Below are positions 1 to 8,817 of a stretch of 64,000 nucleotides of DNA, in pieces. The notes beneath the pieces were generated by a model. The model was not told where the DNA came from. It saw nothing but the letters and a program-made list of their open reading frames with translations, and did no database searches. Within the stretch, counting starts at the first letter, position 1. Each line of letters begins with the position of its first letter. The position numbers were made by a program, and so were the translations under genes. The DNA comes from Nitrospirota bacterium (GTDB lineage Bacteria > Nitrospirota > Thermodesulfovibrionia > Thermodesulfovibrionales > UBA6898), in assembly GCA_021825365.1 (NCBI GenBank), contig JAKAHR010000007.1, positions 56,249 through 120,248 on the forward strand, written 5' to 3'.

Positions 1-74
1 TCGAAGTCCACCGTGTCCACGGCGCGCAGGCTGCCGTAGTCCTTGATAAGCCCTCTCGCAGAGACGATCGTCAT
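1..74 (-). CDS. ABC transporter ATP-binding protein, N-terminal fragment
   Basis: Read on the minus strand from the ATG at 74, the first 24 codons give MTIVSARGLIKDYGSLRAVD followed by TVDF. This is the usual opening of an ABC ATPase, with the L-x-K-x-Y-G aromatic A-loop region followed by A-V-D-x-V. The window ends before the Walker A motif, so substrate and subfamily cannot be told. It is transcribed divergently from the RsbU-like gene. There is no Shine-Dalgarno sequence, but a TATACT hexamer lies at 80-85 on the minus strand, five bases before the ATG, which suggests a leaderless message. Confidence 0.75.
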   Translation of the reverse strand, partial: MTIVSARGLIKDYGSLRAVDTVDF

Positions 75-145
75 GGGGTAGTATACCATTGCGGCTGATG
101 TCTCTTCCCCTTGCAAATATGCCGGAAATCTGTTATCCCATATGC

Positions 146-1435
146 ATGGCCGATGATTCGCTGGTCACGATTCCCGCCGGTTCGCTGCGGGCGATGGAAC
201 GGAAGGTCGAGTCCTTCAAGACCCTCGTCGAGATATCGACGATCATATCCTCTACGCTTGACCTCGAAGAATTGATGTCTCTTGTCATGGAAAAGGCGAA
301 GGGCGTTATGGGGGCCGAGGCATGCTCCATCCTCTTTTATAACCGCGACCTGCAGAAGCTCGAGTTCGAAGTCGCTGTCTGCCAGGAGGGGGACGCATCG
401 AACATACTCAAGAAGAAGGTGTTGCTCGATGTCGGCCAGGGGATCGCCGGATGGGTAGCCGAGCACCTGGAGCCGCTCATCATCGAAGACGTGAAAAAAG
501 ATTCCCGCTTCTTCCAGGGTGCCGACAAGATGACCGGTTTCGAGACGCGGGGCCTGATCGCCGTCCCGCTCATCGGCAGGCGGGGCCTGATCGGTGTTGC
601 CGAGATGGTGAACCCCGGCAGGTTCGATTTTGACATGGAGATATTCCAGCTGCTCTGCAGGCAGTTTGCGATAGCCATAGAGAACTCGCTTGCCCACAGG
701 GAATCCCTCCAGCGCGAAAGGCTGAGGCAGGAACTCGACATCGCCTCCGCTCTGCAGAGGAGTTTTCTCCCTGAGTTCCCCACCCTGAGCCTGGGCGATC
801 TGACTGTCTCTGCGGTCAACATATCGGCCGCCAAGGTGGGCGGGGATATCTACGACTTCGTCACGCCCGTGGAGGGAAAGCTCGGAGTGCTCATCGGCGA
901 TGTCTCGGGCAAGGGGGTATCCGCTGCCCTGTACATGGCCAAGGCGAGCAGCGACTTCAGGTATATCTCGAGCCGGGCCGAATCGCCGGCGGCTGTCCTC
1001 GACGGCCTCAACACGGCCCTTTCCCGCTACCCCCGTGGCATGTTCCTCACCGCGATCTACCTGATCGCAAACAGCGCAAATGGCGAGGTGCTGATCTCCA
1101 GCGCAGGACATCCGCCCTGCATCTGGATCACGGCAGAGGAGGTCCGGGTGCTCTCCGTGGCGTCCGGCCCGCCGCTGGGGATTGTCCCGACCGGCTACGA
1201 GGCGACCCCTATCGCCCTCGGCAGGGGCGAGCGGCTTATCCTCCTTACTGACGGCGTATTCGACGCCAGGGACCGCTCAGGCGCGAGGCTGGGTTTTGAA
1301 CAGGTGGTCGAATTCATCAGGCGCCACCGGGGCGAGGAGGATATCGTACCGAAGCTTGTCGATCTGGTGACCGATTTTTCCGACGGAACCGAGCGGGCTG
1401 ACGACCTCACGATTGTAGAGGTCCGGCGGGGATGA
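146..1435 (+). CDS. GAF domain PP2C-type serine phosphatase (RsbU-like)
   Basis: A 429-residue cytoplasmic protein. An N-terminal GAF sensor domain (roughly residues 25-175) is followed by a helical linker and a SpoIIE/RsbU-type PP2C phosphatase domain. Metal-binding motifs are visible as GGDIYDF, IGDVSGKGVSAAL and LLTDGVFDARD. Such enzymes dephosphorylate the serine of a STAS-domain antagonist and so oppose an RsbW-type kinase. The next two genes encode exactly those partners, the first overlapping by four bases. The reading frame is open from a TTG at 89, with in-frame ATGs at 98, 119 and 146. I prefer 146 (MADDSLVT) because the upstream residues look non-conserved, but no start has a good ribosome binding site. 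Confidence 0.88.
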   Translation: MADDSLVTIPAGSLRAMERKVESFKTLVEISTIISSTLDLEELMSLVMEKAKGVMGAEACSILFYNRDLQKLEFEVAVCQEGDASNILKKKVLLDVGQGIAGWVAEHLEPLIIEDVKKDSRFFQGADKMTGFETRGLIAVPLIGRRGLIGVAEMVNPGRFDFDMEIFQLLCRQFAIAIENSLAHRESLQRERLRQELDIASALQRSFLPEFPTLSLGDLTVSAVNISAAKVGGDIYDFVTPVEGKLGVLIGDVSGKGVSAALYMAKASSDFRYISSRAESPAAVLDGLNTALSRYPRGMFLTAIYLIANSANGEVLISSAGHPPCIWITAEEVRVLSVASGPPLGIVPTGYEATPIALGRGERLILLTDGVFDARDRSGARLGFEQVVEFIRRHRGEEDIVPKLVDLVTDFSDGTERADDLTIVEVRRG

Positions 1436-1878
1436 GGCTGCCGAAAGACTCGGCTGTCATCACCATCCCCTCGCAGCCGAAGTACCTCTGCGTGGTGCGG
1501 GAGGCAGCCGCGCGGATGGCTGATATGGGAGGTTTTGACGCCTCTGCGGTCGAGGATATAAGGCTCGCTGTTGATGAAGCATGCTCAAATGTAATAAAGT
1601 ATGCATATGGCGGTGACGGCGGAAAGCGGATCACCGTACGGTTCAGAAACACCGTGGCAGGATTCGAGGCACTGATCGAAGACAGCGGGCCCCGGACCGA
1701 CCCAGCCTGCCTGAAGGGGCGGGACCTCGATGAGGTGAGGCCGGGAGGACTCGGCATACATTTTATCAGGAGAACATTCGATGTCGTCGCTTTCGACGAA
1801 AGGAAACGGAACGGCAACCGGCTCAGGCTGCTGAAATACCGCGATCGTGGACATGAAGATAGACATACAGGAACATAA
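1432..1878 (+). CDS. Anti-sigma-factor-like serine kinase (RsbW/SpoIIAB-type HATPase)
   Basis: A 148-residue GHKL ATPase domain. The N box reads VDEACSNVIKYAY, and a G1-type EDSGPRTDP and a G2-type PGGLGIHFIR follow. RsbW kinases phosphorylate a serine of STAS proteins and can also bind a target protein. The ATG overlaps the RsbU-like stop (ATGA), so translation is coupled. The gene overlaps the following STAS gene by 26 bases. No sigma factor gene lies nearby. The operon instead continues into an Mla lipid transporter, so the target may not be a sigma factor. That last point is inference. Confidence 0.87.
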   Translation: MRLPKDSAVITIPSQPKYLCVVREAAARMADMGGFDASAVEDIRLAVDEACSNVIKYAYGGDGGKRITVRFRNTVAGFEALIEDSGPRTDPACLKGRDLDEVRPGGLGIHFIRRTFDVVAFDERKRNGNRLRLLKYRDRGHEDRHTGT

Positions 1879-2182
1879 GGGCATCAAGGTCTTCGCCCTG
1901 TCAGGGGAGATCGACATGTCGTCCTCGCCTGTGCTCAGGAGCGAGCTCATGGGGCTCGTCAGCAGGAAGGTGCCGGTCGTATTCGTGGATTTTAAGGACG
2001 TCTCCTACATCGACAGCTCAGGCATCGCCACCTTTGTCGAGGGACTGAAGGCGATGATGCCCTACGGCGGAAGGCTGAAGCTCCTGGGCGTCCCCGCAAA
2101 GATCATGGAGATATTCAACTTCTCAAAGCTCGACAAGGTCTTCGAGATATACGGGAACGTTGAGGATGCCTTCAAGGGCTGA
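1853..2182 (+). CDS. STAS domain protein (anti-sigma antagonist / MlaB-like)
   Basis: A 109-residue single STAS domain. The phosphorylatable serine motif is present as YIDSSGIATF near residues 55-65. STAS proteins of this type either antagonise RsbW-like kinases when unphosphorylated or, as MlaB, bind the MlaF ATPase and stabilise the Mla complex. This copy sits between an RsbW-like kinase and mlaE, so both roles are open. The start is taken at ATG 1853 (MKIDIQEHKG); a GTG at 1847 is also possible. It overlaps both neighbours, 26 bases upstream and 17 downstream, which indicates tight co-translation. Confidence 0.88.
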   Translation: MKIDIQEHKGIKVFALSGEIDMSSSPVLRSELMGLVSRKVPVVFVDFKDVSYIDSSGIATFVEGLKAMMPYGGRLKLLGVPAKIMEIFNFSKLDKVFEIYGNVEDAFKG

Positions 2183-2972
2183 GACCTTCTTCGGGTTCAT
2201 CGGAAACCGGGTCCTTTCCCTCAGGAGGGATGTCCACGACGCCGCAGTAATTATCAACCAGACCTTCTACTGGAGCACCCTCTCACCGCTCCGGGGCAAA
2301 CCCATCAGGCTCAGGGCGAGCATTTCGGAGATGGTGAAGGCGGGCTATAACTCCGTGCCGATCGTTGCGGTCATCTCGCTCTTTGTCGGAATCATCCTTG
2401 CCCTGCAGTCCGCCTACCAGCTCAAGCGGGTGGGGGCGCTCATCTATGTCGCGGACCTCGTGGGCGTCTCGCTCACCCGGGAGCTCAGCCCTATCCTGAC
2501 CGCTATCATCGTCTCCGGACGCAGCGGCTCGGCCTTTGCCGCCGAGATCGGCTCGATGAAGGCGGCGGAAGAGGTGGACGCCCTCATCACGATGGGCATC
2601 AACCCGGTGCGCTTCCTCGTGGTGCCGAAGCTCATCGCCCTCGTCGTGATGGTCCCTGCCCTCACGATCATATCGGACGTTATCGGTATCTTCGGAGGGT
2701 TTCTCCTATCCATCACCGCGCTGGAGATGAACGCTTTTAACTATTTTCAGGAGACGATAAACGCGCTGCATATAAAGGACATCATGACGGGCCTGGTGAA
2801 GGCGCTGGCCTTCGGCGTCGTGATCACCATCGTCGGGGCCTTTGAAGGATTCAAGGTGGAAGGCGGAGCAGAGGAGGTGGGGAGGCGGACGACCGCGTCG
2901 GTCGTCGCCTCCATCTTCCTGGTGATCGTTTTCGATCTCTTCTTTACCACGCTCTTTTACTATTTCACATGA
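2166..2972 (+). CDS. mlaE: MlaE-family lipid ABC transporter permease
   Basis: A 268-residue inner-membrane permease of the MlaE/YrbE family, with about five hydrophobic segments. The conserved centre reads LVGVSLTRELSPILTAIIV then SGRSGSAFAAEIGSMK with the EEVDAL coupling motif, a hallmark of the family. With MlaF and MlaD it would move phospholipids between the inner membrane and the periplasmic side. The chosen start is ATG 2166; a TTG lies two codons upstream. It overlaps the STAS gene and is followed 13 bases later by mlaF. Confidence 0.94.
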   Translation: MPSRAETFFGFIGNRVLSLRRDVHDAAVIINQTFYWSTLSPLRGKPIRLRASISEMVKAGYNSVPIVAVISLFVGIILALQSAYQLKRVGALIYVADLVGVSLTRELSPILTAIIVSGRSGSAFAAEIGSMKAAEEVDALITMGINPVRFLVVPKLIALVVMVPALTIISDVIGIFGGFLLSITALEMNAFNYFQETINALHIKDIMTGLVKALAFGVVITIVGAFEGFKVEGGAEEVGRRTTASVVASIFLVIVFDLFFTTLFYYFT

Positions 2973-2985
2973 CGGGGAAAGATCA

Positions 2986-3783
2986 CTGAGCGAACCAGCG
3001 GGAAATGCGATTCAGGTCGTCGGGCTCCAGACCCATTACGGCACGAGGGAGATACTCAAGAACGTCACGGTCGACATCCCGAAAGGGAAGACCACCGTCA
3101 TCCTCGGCGGCAGCGGCTGCGGGAAGAGCACGTTTCTCAAGCATGTCATCGGACTGCTTCGGCCCACGCGCGGACAGATCGTCATCAACGGCAGGGACAT
3201 AACCGCGATCGGTACCGGCGAGATGGACGAGGTGCGGCGGAAGATGGGTGTCCTCTTCCAGGGCGGCGCGCTCCTGAATTCGATGACCGTCATGGACAAC
3301 GTGGCGCTTCCGATACGGGAGCATACTAAGCTGGGCGAGTCCACGATACAGATCATGGTGCGCATGAAGCTCGACCTGGTGGGGCTGTCGGGCTTTGAGA
3401 ACTTCTATCCGTCCCAGCTTTCCGGAGGCATGAAAAAAAGGGCGGGCCTCGCCCGCGCCATGGCCCTTGACCCGGAGATACTCTTTTTTGATGAACCCTC
3501 GGCCGGTCTCGACCCGGTGACGGCCGCCGGACTCGACGAGCTTATCCTGAAGCTCTGCACCGTGTTCCGGATGACGATCGTGGTCGTAACCCATGAGCTG
3601 GCAAGTATATTCACCATCGCTGATTATGTTATCATGCTCGATGCCGGCGCCGTTCTCTACGCCGGAGATCTGGCGGGGTTGAAGGCATCGGATAACCCCC
3701 GGATCAGGATGTTTCTGGAACGCAGACCCGAGACAGAGACCTACTCTCCGGACGATTATTTCCGGTTCATCGCCGGGGACTGA
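2986..3783 (+). CDS. mlaF: MlaF-family lipid ABC transporter ATPase, CTG start
   Basis: A 265-residue ABC ATPase. Walker A is GGSGCGKST, the signature is LSGGMKKR, and Walker B is ILFFDEPSAGLDP. It powers the MlaE permease. The frame from 2971 to 3223 has no ATG, GTG or TTG, yet it encodes the essential A-loop (HYGTREIL) and Walker A. The best initiation codon is CTG at 2986, seven bases after GGGGA (2974-2978), giving M/L-SEPAGNAIQVVGLQ. Starting at the first ATG (3223) would delete Walker A. A one-base sequence error that removed an ATG is the alternative explanation. Confidence 0.92.
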   Translation: MSEPAGNAIQVVGLQTHYGTREILKNVTVDIPKGKTTVILGGSGCGKSTFLKHVIGLLRPTRGQIVINGRDITAIGTGEMDEVRRKMGVLFQGGALLNSMTVMDNVALPIREHTKLGESTIQIMVRMKLDLVGLSGFENFYPSQLSGGMKKRAGLARAMALDPEILFFDEPSAGLDPVTAAGLDELILKLCTVFRMTIVVVTHELASIFTIADYVIMLDAGAVLYAGDLAGLKASDNPRIRMFLERRPETETYSPDDYFRFIAGD

Positions 3784-3794
3784 CAGGAGGCCAG

Positions 3795-4691
3795 GTGAAA
3801 GAGGAGATCAAGGCCGGCATCATCATCGTCACGTCGCTCGTCGTGCTGACGCTTATCGTCATCCTCATCGGAGGGGGCAGGTTCTACGAGAAGACGGATG
3901 TCTACGTCATCAAGGTGATGAATTCCGCGGGGCTGGAGCCAGGGGCGCAGGTGCGCCTCGGGGGCGTGAGGGTCGGAAAGGTGACGGACATCAAGGGACC
4001 CGACGGACCCGGCAAGCCTCTTACCATCGAGATCGGGGTCAAGACAGGGACGCCTCTTTACAAGGGGACGAAGGCGATGGTGAGCCAGATAGGCTTTGTC
4101 GGCGACATCTACCTTCTCCTGACCGTGGACAAGGCCACCGGGGAGAGGATACCCCCCGGACAGGAGCTCCCTTCCGAAGAAACGATCGGCTTCAACGAGA
4201 TCATGGCACGGGTGGACAGTCTTTCCCGGAATGTGGACGGCCTTGTCACGGACGTGGACAAGCTCTTCAGCCAGAAGAACATACAGCAGGTGGAACGGCT
4301 CGTCGGCAACACCAACGACGCCATCGTAAAGGGCACTGCGAGCGTCGAGAAGGTGGCGAACTCCCTGAAGGCCACGGCTGAGAAGCTCGAGGTCGTGCTC
4401 AACGAGATCGAGGACGTGGTGAAATCCAACAAGGGAGACGTGTCGGTTCTGATCAGGAAGGCCCATGAGGACCTGGAGAAGGCAGGCGAGATGATCAAGA
4501 GCTTTGAGGAGACCGCCCGTGCGGTCACGAAGACCTCCGGGTCAGTAGACCGGGCTGTGGAGGCCCAGTCGCGGAACCTCGGCAGCCTGATCGAGCGGAT
4601 GAACAGGACGACGGAGGACCTGCAGGACCTGTTGCAGGAGATCAAGGTCAAGCCGTGGAGCATACTTTACAAGGAGCAAAGGGGTGAGTGA
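3795..4691 (+). CDS. mlaD: MlaD-family lipid-binding protein (MCE domain)
   Basis: A 298-residue protein. An N-terminal membrane anchor (about residues 8-27) is followed by one MCE domain, seen in GLEPGAQVRLGGVRVGKV and the later GTKAMVSQIGFVGD. A long, mostly helical C-terminal region (about 145-290) is rich in charged residues and probably coiled-coil. It is the periplasmic substrate-binding ring of the Mla complex. GTG start with a clear AGGAGG ten bases upstream. It overlaps nothing on its 5' side and is followed at once by the lipoprotein gene. Confidence 0.93.
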   Translation: MKEEIKAGIIIVTSLVVLTLIVILIGGGRFYEKTDVYVIKVMNSAGLEPGAQVRLGGVRVGKVTDIKGPDGPGKPLTIEIGVKTGTPLYKGTKAMVSQIGFVGDIYLLLTVDKATGERIPPGQELPSEETIGFNEIMARVDSLSRNVDGLVTDVDKLFSQKNIQQVERLVGNTNDAIVKGTASVEKVANSLKATAEKLEVVLNEIEDVVKSNKGDVSVLIRKAHEDLEKAGEMIKSFEETARAVTKTSGSVDRAVEAQSRNLGSLIERMNRTTEDLQDLLQEIKVKPWSILYKEQRGE

Positions 4692-4692
4692 T

Positions 4693-5277
4693 ATGCGCAG
4701 ATGGATCGTCGTTGGGATGATGCTTGCCGTGCTCGGGGGCTGCAGCACGCCCCGGACGAACATATACAGCCTCTACCTGGGCGGCGACCAGACTGTCCGG
4801 GACAGGTCTGCAGGGGCGGACCTTGTCGTGCACACCAGGGCGCTGCGGTATCTGACCCAGCCCTACATCGCCTGCAGGACCTCACCCTATCAACTTGAAA
4901 TCTCCCCGTACTCCAAATGGGTGGCATCCCCCGAGGAGATGGTCCGCGATGCATTCAGGGAAAGATTCGCCCTCTCCGGCCTTTTCAGGGAGGTTCGTTC
5001 TTCATCCTCCGGAGCCGCTGGTTCCCATGTTCTTGAGATCGACCTGAAACGCTTTGAAAGGACCGACCTTCCTGCCGGGTCGTCTGCAGAAGTCCTGCTG
5101 GAATACTCCTTCCTCTCTCCCGAGGGAAAGGAACTCGCCCGCGGGACTGTGTCGAAGAAGGTGGCGCTTGCCGACAGCGGGTTTCTTGAGCTGGCAAAGG
5201 CCCTCAGTGCCGGCCTTTCCGAGGGCATTGACGAGGTCCGGGCCGCTGTTGCGAAGACGGTTCCTTCAGGCAGCTGA
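4693..5277 (+). CDS. ABC transport auxiliary lipoprotein (PqiC/YmbA-like)
   Basis: A 194-residue protein with a short signal peptide ending in the lipobox VLGGC, so it should be a lipid-anchored, probably outer-membrane protein. The mature part (TNIYSLYLGG, then WVASPEEMVRDAFRER) resembles the PqiC/DUF330 auxiliary lipoproteins that accompany MCE transporters. The ATG at 4693 is preceded by AAAGGGG at a normal distance. A GTG at 4684 overlapping the mlaD stop is less likely. Last gene of the operon; the next gene faces it from seven bases away. Confidence 0.85.
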   Translation: MRRWIVVGMMLAVLGGCSTPRTNIYSLYLGGDQTVRDRSAGADLVVHTRALRYLTQPYIACRTSPYQLEISPYSKWVASPEEMVRDAFRERFALSGLFREVRSSSSGAAGSHVLEIDLKRFERTDLPAGSSAEVLLEYSFLSPEGKELARGTVSKKVALADSGFLELAKALSAGLSEGIDEVRAAVAKTVPSGS

Positions 5278-5284
5278 CCGCACG

Positions 5285-6460
5285 TCACAGTCTTCTTCTG
5301 AACAGGGCGAAGAAATGCTCTTTCAGCTTCTCGACCAGGGGACGCTGCCTCCATGTCTCCAGGGCTATCCTCTCTGACTTCAGCAGGTCATTGAAGAATA
5401 TCTCGGTCATCAGCCTGCCGAACGCCGGGTCAATAATGCCGACGTTCCCCTCGTCGTTCCTGCGCAACGATTGGAAATCGAGGTTCGCCGACCCGATGAC
5501 CGACCAGCAGCGGTCGAAGACAGCGGTCTTGGCATGGAGTATCTCCCCGTTGTAGGAGTAGATCTCGACCCCGGCCTTCAGGAGACGGGTGAAGAAGGCC
5601 CGGGCCGCATAGAAGGCCGCGGTGATGTCCGACTTGCCCGGCAGAAGAAGTTTTACGTCAACGCCCCGTGCCACCGCCTCCTCGAGGACCTGGATCATCC
5701 TCCTGCTGGGCGTAAAATAAGCGGTAGTGAGATAGATGTTCCTTTGCGCACGGGTGATGCTGTAGTAGAGAAGTTTGCGCATCCGCCTCCTCCCCCTGGC
5801 GGTGCTGGCGAAGATCGGGAGCACCGCCAGGCCCCCGGGCAGGGGCTGCACGTCCCTGTCGAAGGGTATGGGTTCTCCCTTCCAGATCTCCCATGATTTT
5901 TTGAAGGTCTCCAGGAGCCTCCGGGCAACGGGTCCTTCGAGGATGATCCCCGTATCCCGCCATCCCCTCCTTTTTTTCCTGAGACGGTAATACCCCCGGT
6001 ATTCATTAGCTATGTTCAGCCCACCGGTGAACGCCTTATGGCCGTCGATGACGATGAGTTTCCGGTGATCCCGGTGCACATAGTGAAAGGGCGCTCTCCA
6101 GGTGAAGGGTCGTGATGCCCGCACCCTGATCCCCGCCTCCTTCAGAGTCTTCCAGAATTTCATCGGTGTCCCGAAGGAACCGAAATGGTCATAGAGCACA
6201 TGGACCTTCACGCCCTCTGCCACCTTCCTCCGGAGGATCTCCGCCAGTTCGCTGCCTGTCTCGTCATTTCTGAAGATATAGAACTCGAGACAGATGATCT
6301 CCCGAGCCTCCTCCACCGCATCAAAGATACTGCGGAAGGACTCCTGCTCTTTCCAGAGAAGCGTTACGGAATTGCCTTCCGTAAAGAATGCGCCGTAGGC
6401 CTTCTGGATGCCCTGCTGGGAGAAGACCTCTGTCGTTTCCGTCGCCTCGCCGACCTGCAT
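5285..6460 (-). CDS. Phospholipase D-family cardiolipin synthase
   Basis: A 391-residue member of the bacterial cardiolipin synthase / PLD family. Two HKD-type active-site motifs are visible: HRDHRKLIVIDG with GGLNIANEY, and HAKTAVFDRCWSVIGSANLD. The hydrophobic N-terminal segments of classical ClsA are missing, so it is closer to ClsB-type or other PLD synthases. Expected reaction: transfer of a phosphatidyl group to make cardiolipin. It converges with the Mla operon. The start at 6460 has no obvious ribosome binding site. Confidence 0.88.
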   Translation of the reverse strand: MQVGEATETTEVFSQQGIQKAYGAFFTEGNSVTLLWKEQESFRSIFDAVEEAREIICLEFYIFRNDETGSELAEILRRKVAEGVKVHVLYDHFGSFGTPMKFWKTLKEAGIRVRASRPFTWRAPFHYVHRDHRKLIVIDGHKAFTGGLNIANEYRGYYRLRKKRRGWRDTGIILEGPVARRLLETFKKSWEIWKGEPIPFDRDVQPLPGGLAVLPIFASTARGRRRMRKLLYYSITRAQRNIYLTTAYFTPSRRMIQVLEEAVARGVDVKLLLPGKSDITAAFYAARAFFTRLLKAGVEIYSYNGEILHAKTAVFDRCWSVIGSANLDFQSLRRNDEGNVGIIDPAFGRLMTEIFFNDLLKSERIALETWRQRPLVEKLKEHFFALFRRRL

Positions 6461-6595
6461 ACTACATCATCGCCGCAACGTGCGGCCCGTGTCAATCCGC
6501 CCCCCGCAAACGGGCCCGAAGGCCCGCGGGCTGGCATTTTTGGCCCCGTATAAGCTACAATGAAAGCGTAGGTTTTTCAGGAAGAGGCGGTATTA

Positions 6596-8047
6596 ATGGA
6601 TGTCTTTATAAAGAATGCGCGGGAGGCTTCGTGCGCCTGTGACGCCCTCATCCTCCCGATGACAGAAGCTGGTCCCTCTGCATACGGCAGTCTTGGCCCC
6701 TCCGTATCAAAACTCCTCAAGAAGGTCTTTTCCCGGGAATTCAGCGGCAAGAAGAATGAAGTGCTGCTTGTGCCTGCGTCTGACGATCTGAAGCCAGGGC
6801 GCCTTCTTCTGGTAGGTCTGGGAAACAGGGAGGAGATTACCTCTGAAACGGTAAGGCAGGCCGGGGGCAGGGCGGCGTCGCACCTGCAGGGTGCGGGGAT
6901 GAAGACCGCCGCCCTTTCGATCAGGGTCCTGTCCGGACTGAAGCTTTCACCTGCTGATTTCATCGAGGGCTCACTCCTGGGCGCCTACGCATACCGAAGA
7001 TATAAGAAGGAGAACAATCACAAGGAACTCAGGGCCGTGACGATCCTGTCGAGGCCTTCGCGGGCTTTGGCAAAGGAGGTTGGCCGTGCGAAGACCGTTG
7101 CAGCATCCGTCTCTTTTGCGCGGGACCTTGTGAATACTCCTGCCAATGATATGACTCCGTCACACCTTTCCCGGGAGGCGGCAAAACTCCGGGGCAGGAA
7201 GATGACCGTCCGTGTGCTGGAAAGGAAAGACGCCGAGAGGCTCGGGATGGGAACCTTCCTGTCCGTTGCCAGGGGCTCCCATGAGCCGCCCAAGGTTATC
7301 ATCCTGGAATACAAGGGCGGAAAAGGTGCGCCGGTGGTGCTCATCGGAAAGTCGATCACCTTCGACAGCGGAGGTATTTCCCTGAAGCCTGCCGACGGCA
7401 TGGAAAAGATGAAGTATGATATGGCCGGGGGCGCGGCGGTGCTGGGCGTCATGAAGGCGGTCAGTGAGTCCCGCATGCCTCTTCATGTGATCGGCATCCT
7501 GCCCGCCACCGAGAACCTTCCGGGCGGTTCGGCAACGAAGCCGGGGGATGTGGTACGCTCCATAAACGGAACAACCGTCGAGGTGATCAGCACCGATGCC
7601 GAGGGCCGCATGGTGATCGCCGATGCGATGGGATATGCCCGGAGGTATAAACCTCGGGCGATGGTCGACATAGCGACACTCACCGGGGCCTGTTCCATCG
7701 CCCTGGGCAACGAAGCGATCGCCATGATGGGCAATGACCGGGGACTTATCGGGCGCTTCAGTGATGCCGCCGGGAGGACCGGAGAGCGGGTATGGGAAAT
7801 GCCGCTTTTTGAGGAATACAAGGAGTATCTCAAGAGCGATGTGGCTGATTTGAAGAACGCCGCCGGGAGGAACGGTTCCCTGGTGACATCGGGATGGTTC
7901 CTCAAGGAGTTTGCCGGGGATGCGCCGTGGGTCCACCTCGACATCGCCGGAACCGCATGGACGGAAAAGGACAAACCTTACATGCCGAAGGGCTCGACGG
8001 GTATTGGCGTGAGACTCATTCTGAGCGTGTTGGAGGAACTGAAGTGA
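6596..8047 (+). CDS. pepA: Leucyl aminopeptidase (M17 family)
   Basis: A 483-residue cytosolic metallo-aminopeptidase. The C-terminal catalytic domain shows KSITFDSGGISLKP, the metal-binding KYDMAGGAAVLG and the M17 signature STDAEGRMVIADAMGYA. The family consensus is NTDAEGRL, so the first and last positions are conservative variants. It removes N-terminal residues from peptides and may also handle Cys-Gly. ATG with GGAAGAGG upstream. The stop overlaps the GTG start of the next gene, so the two are probably co-translated. Confidence 0.95.
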   Translation: MDVFIKNAREASCACDALILPMTEAGPSAYGSLGPSVSKLLKKVFSREFSGKKNEVLLVPASDDLKPGRLLLVGLGNREEITSETVRQAGGRAASHLQGAGMKTAALSIRVLSGLKLSPADFIEGSLLGAYAYRRYKKENNHKELRAVTILSRPSRALAKEVGRAKTVAASVSFARDLVNTPANDMTPSHLSREAAKLRGRKMTVRVLERKDAERLGMGTFLSVARGSHEPPKVIILEYKGGKGAPVVLIGKSITFDSGGISLKPADGMEKMKYDMAGGAAVLGVMKAVSESRMPLHVIGILPATENLPGGSATKPGDVVRSINGTTVEVISTDAEGRMVIADAMGYARRYKPRAMVDIATLTGACSIALGNEAIAMMGNDRGLIGRFSDAAGRTGERVWEMPLFEEYKEYLKSDVADLKNAAGRNGSLVTSGWFLKEFAGDAPWVHLDIAGTAWTEKDKPYMPKGSTGIGVRLILSVLEELK

Positions 8048-8811
8048 GTAGATCCCGAATAGCAGTACTCGTCGCATGCTTCCTCATCATCCCCGCCTCA
8101 GCCTTCGCGTGGGGGCCGCTCACGCATATCTATCTGGGCAATGAGCTCTTTTCCCTCAGTCCCCTCATCCCGGTTTCCCTGCTGGAGGTACTCAGGAGAT
8201 ACCGAAAGGACTTCCTGTACGGCAACCTCATGGCCGACAGCATCATCGGCAAGAAGTACCTCCCTGACCACAAGAGCTCCCACAACTGGGACGTTGCCTT
8301 CGATCTCCTGAAGTCTGCCCGGACTGACCAGCAGAAGTCTTTTGTGTACGGCTACATGGCCCACCTCGCCGCTGATACGGTCGCCCACAATATCTACACC
8401 GCTGACCGGAGGAACATAGGACATGCGGTGATGGAGATGAAGGCGGACAGCATTATCGAGAAGAAATACTGGCTGCAGGCGGTTGCCATCGACCGGAAGG
8501 TACAGGTGCGGAACGACCTCTTCCTTGAGCATTCCCTTGACAGGCTCCTGTTCTCCTTCAAGACGAACAAGAGGATATTCAAGGGCATGGTTCTCCTTTC
8601 GGTGCTGAACCGGGAGAGGATAGGGGATTTCATCGACCGGAATCTCGTTACGTCGCTGCCTGACCGGGAGGCGATCGAGCAGCTGCAGCACGACTCCCTC
8701 GACAGGATCATCGATCTCTTCCAGAACTGGGAGAACGCCGACGTAGTGAAGGAGAGCCCCAGCGGGGCCGCCTATCGGGGCGGCTTTGTCAGGACCTTCC
8801 TGAATTCCTGA
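8044..8811 (+). CDS. Zinc-dependent phospholipase C-like exported protein
   Basis: A 255-residue protein with a signal peptide ending near ASAFA, then mature WGPLTHIYLG. The N-terminal Trp, the spaced histidines (AWGPLTHI, SHNWDVAF, YMAHLAADTVAHN) and acidic residues match the zinc-dependent phospholipase C / S1-P1-like fold that binds three metal ions. GTG start overlapping the pepA stop by four bases. The frame stays open further upstream, but the signal peptide fixes the start here. Substrate unknown; phospholipid or phosphate ester hydrolysis is inferred. Confidence 0.78.
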   Translation: MSRSRIAVLVACFLIIPASAFAWGPLTHIYLGNELFSLSPLIPVSLLEVLRRYRKDFLYGNLMADSIIGKKYLPDHKSSHNWDVAFDLLKSARTDQQKSFVYGYMAHLAADTVAHNIYTADRRNIGHAVMEMKADSIIEKKYWLQAVAIDRKVQVRNDLFLEHSLDRLLFSFKTNKRIFKGMVLLSVLNRERIGDFIDRNLVTSLPDREAIEQLQHDSLDRIIDLFQNWENADVVKESPSGAAYRGGFVRTFLNS

Positions 8812-8817
8812 GCAGGG

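Noticed and set aside
71..1111. Long open frame on the minus strand opposite the RsbU-like gene
   Set aside because: No family pattern, rich in charged residues and overlapping a gene with clear GAF and PP2C motifs; high-GC sequence often leaves such open antisense frames.
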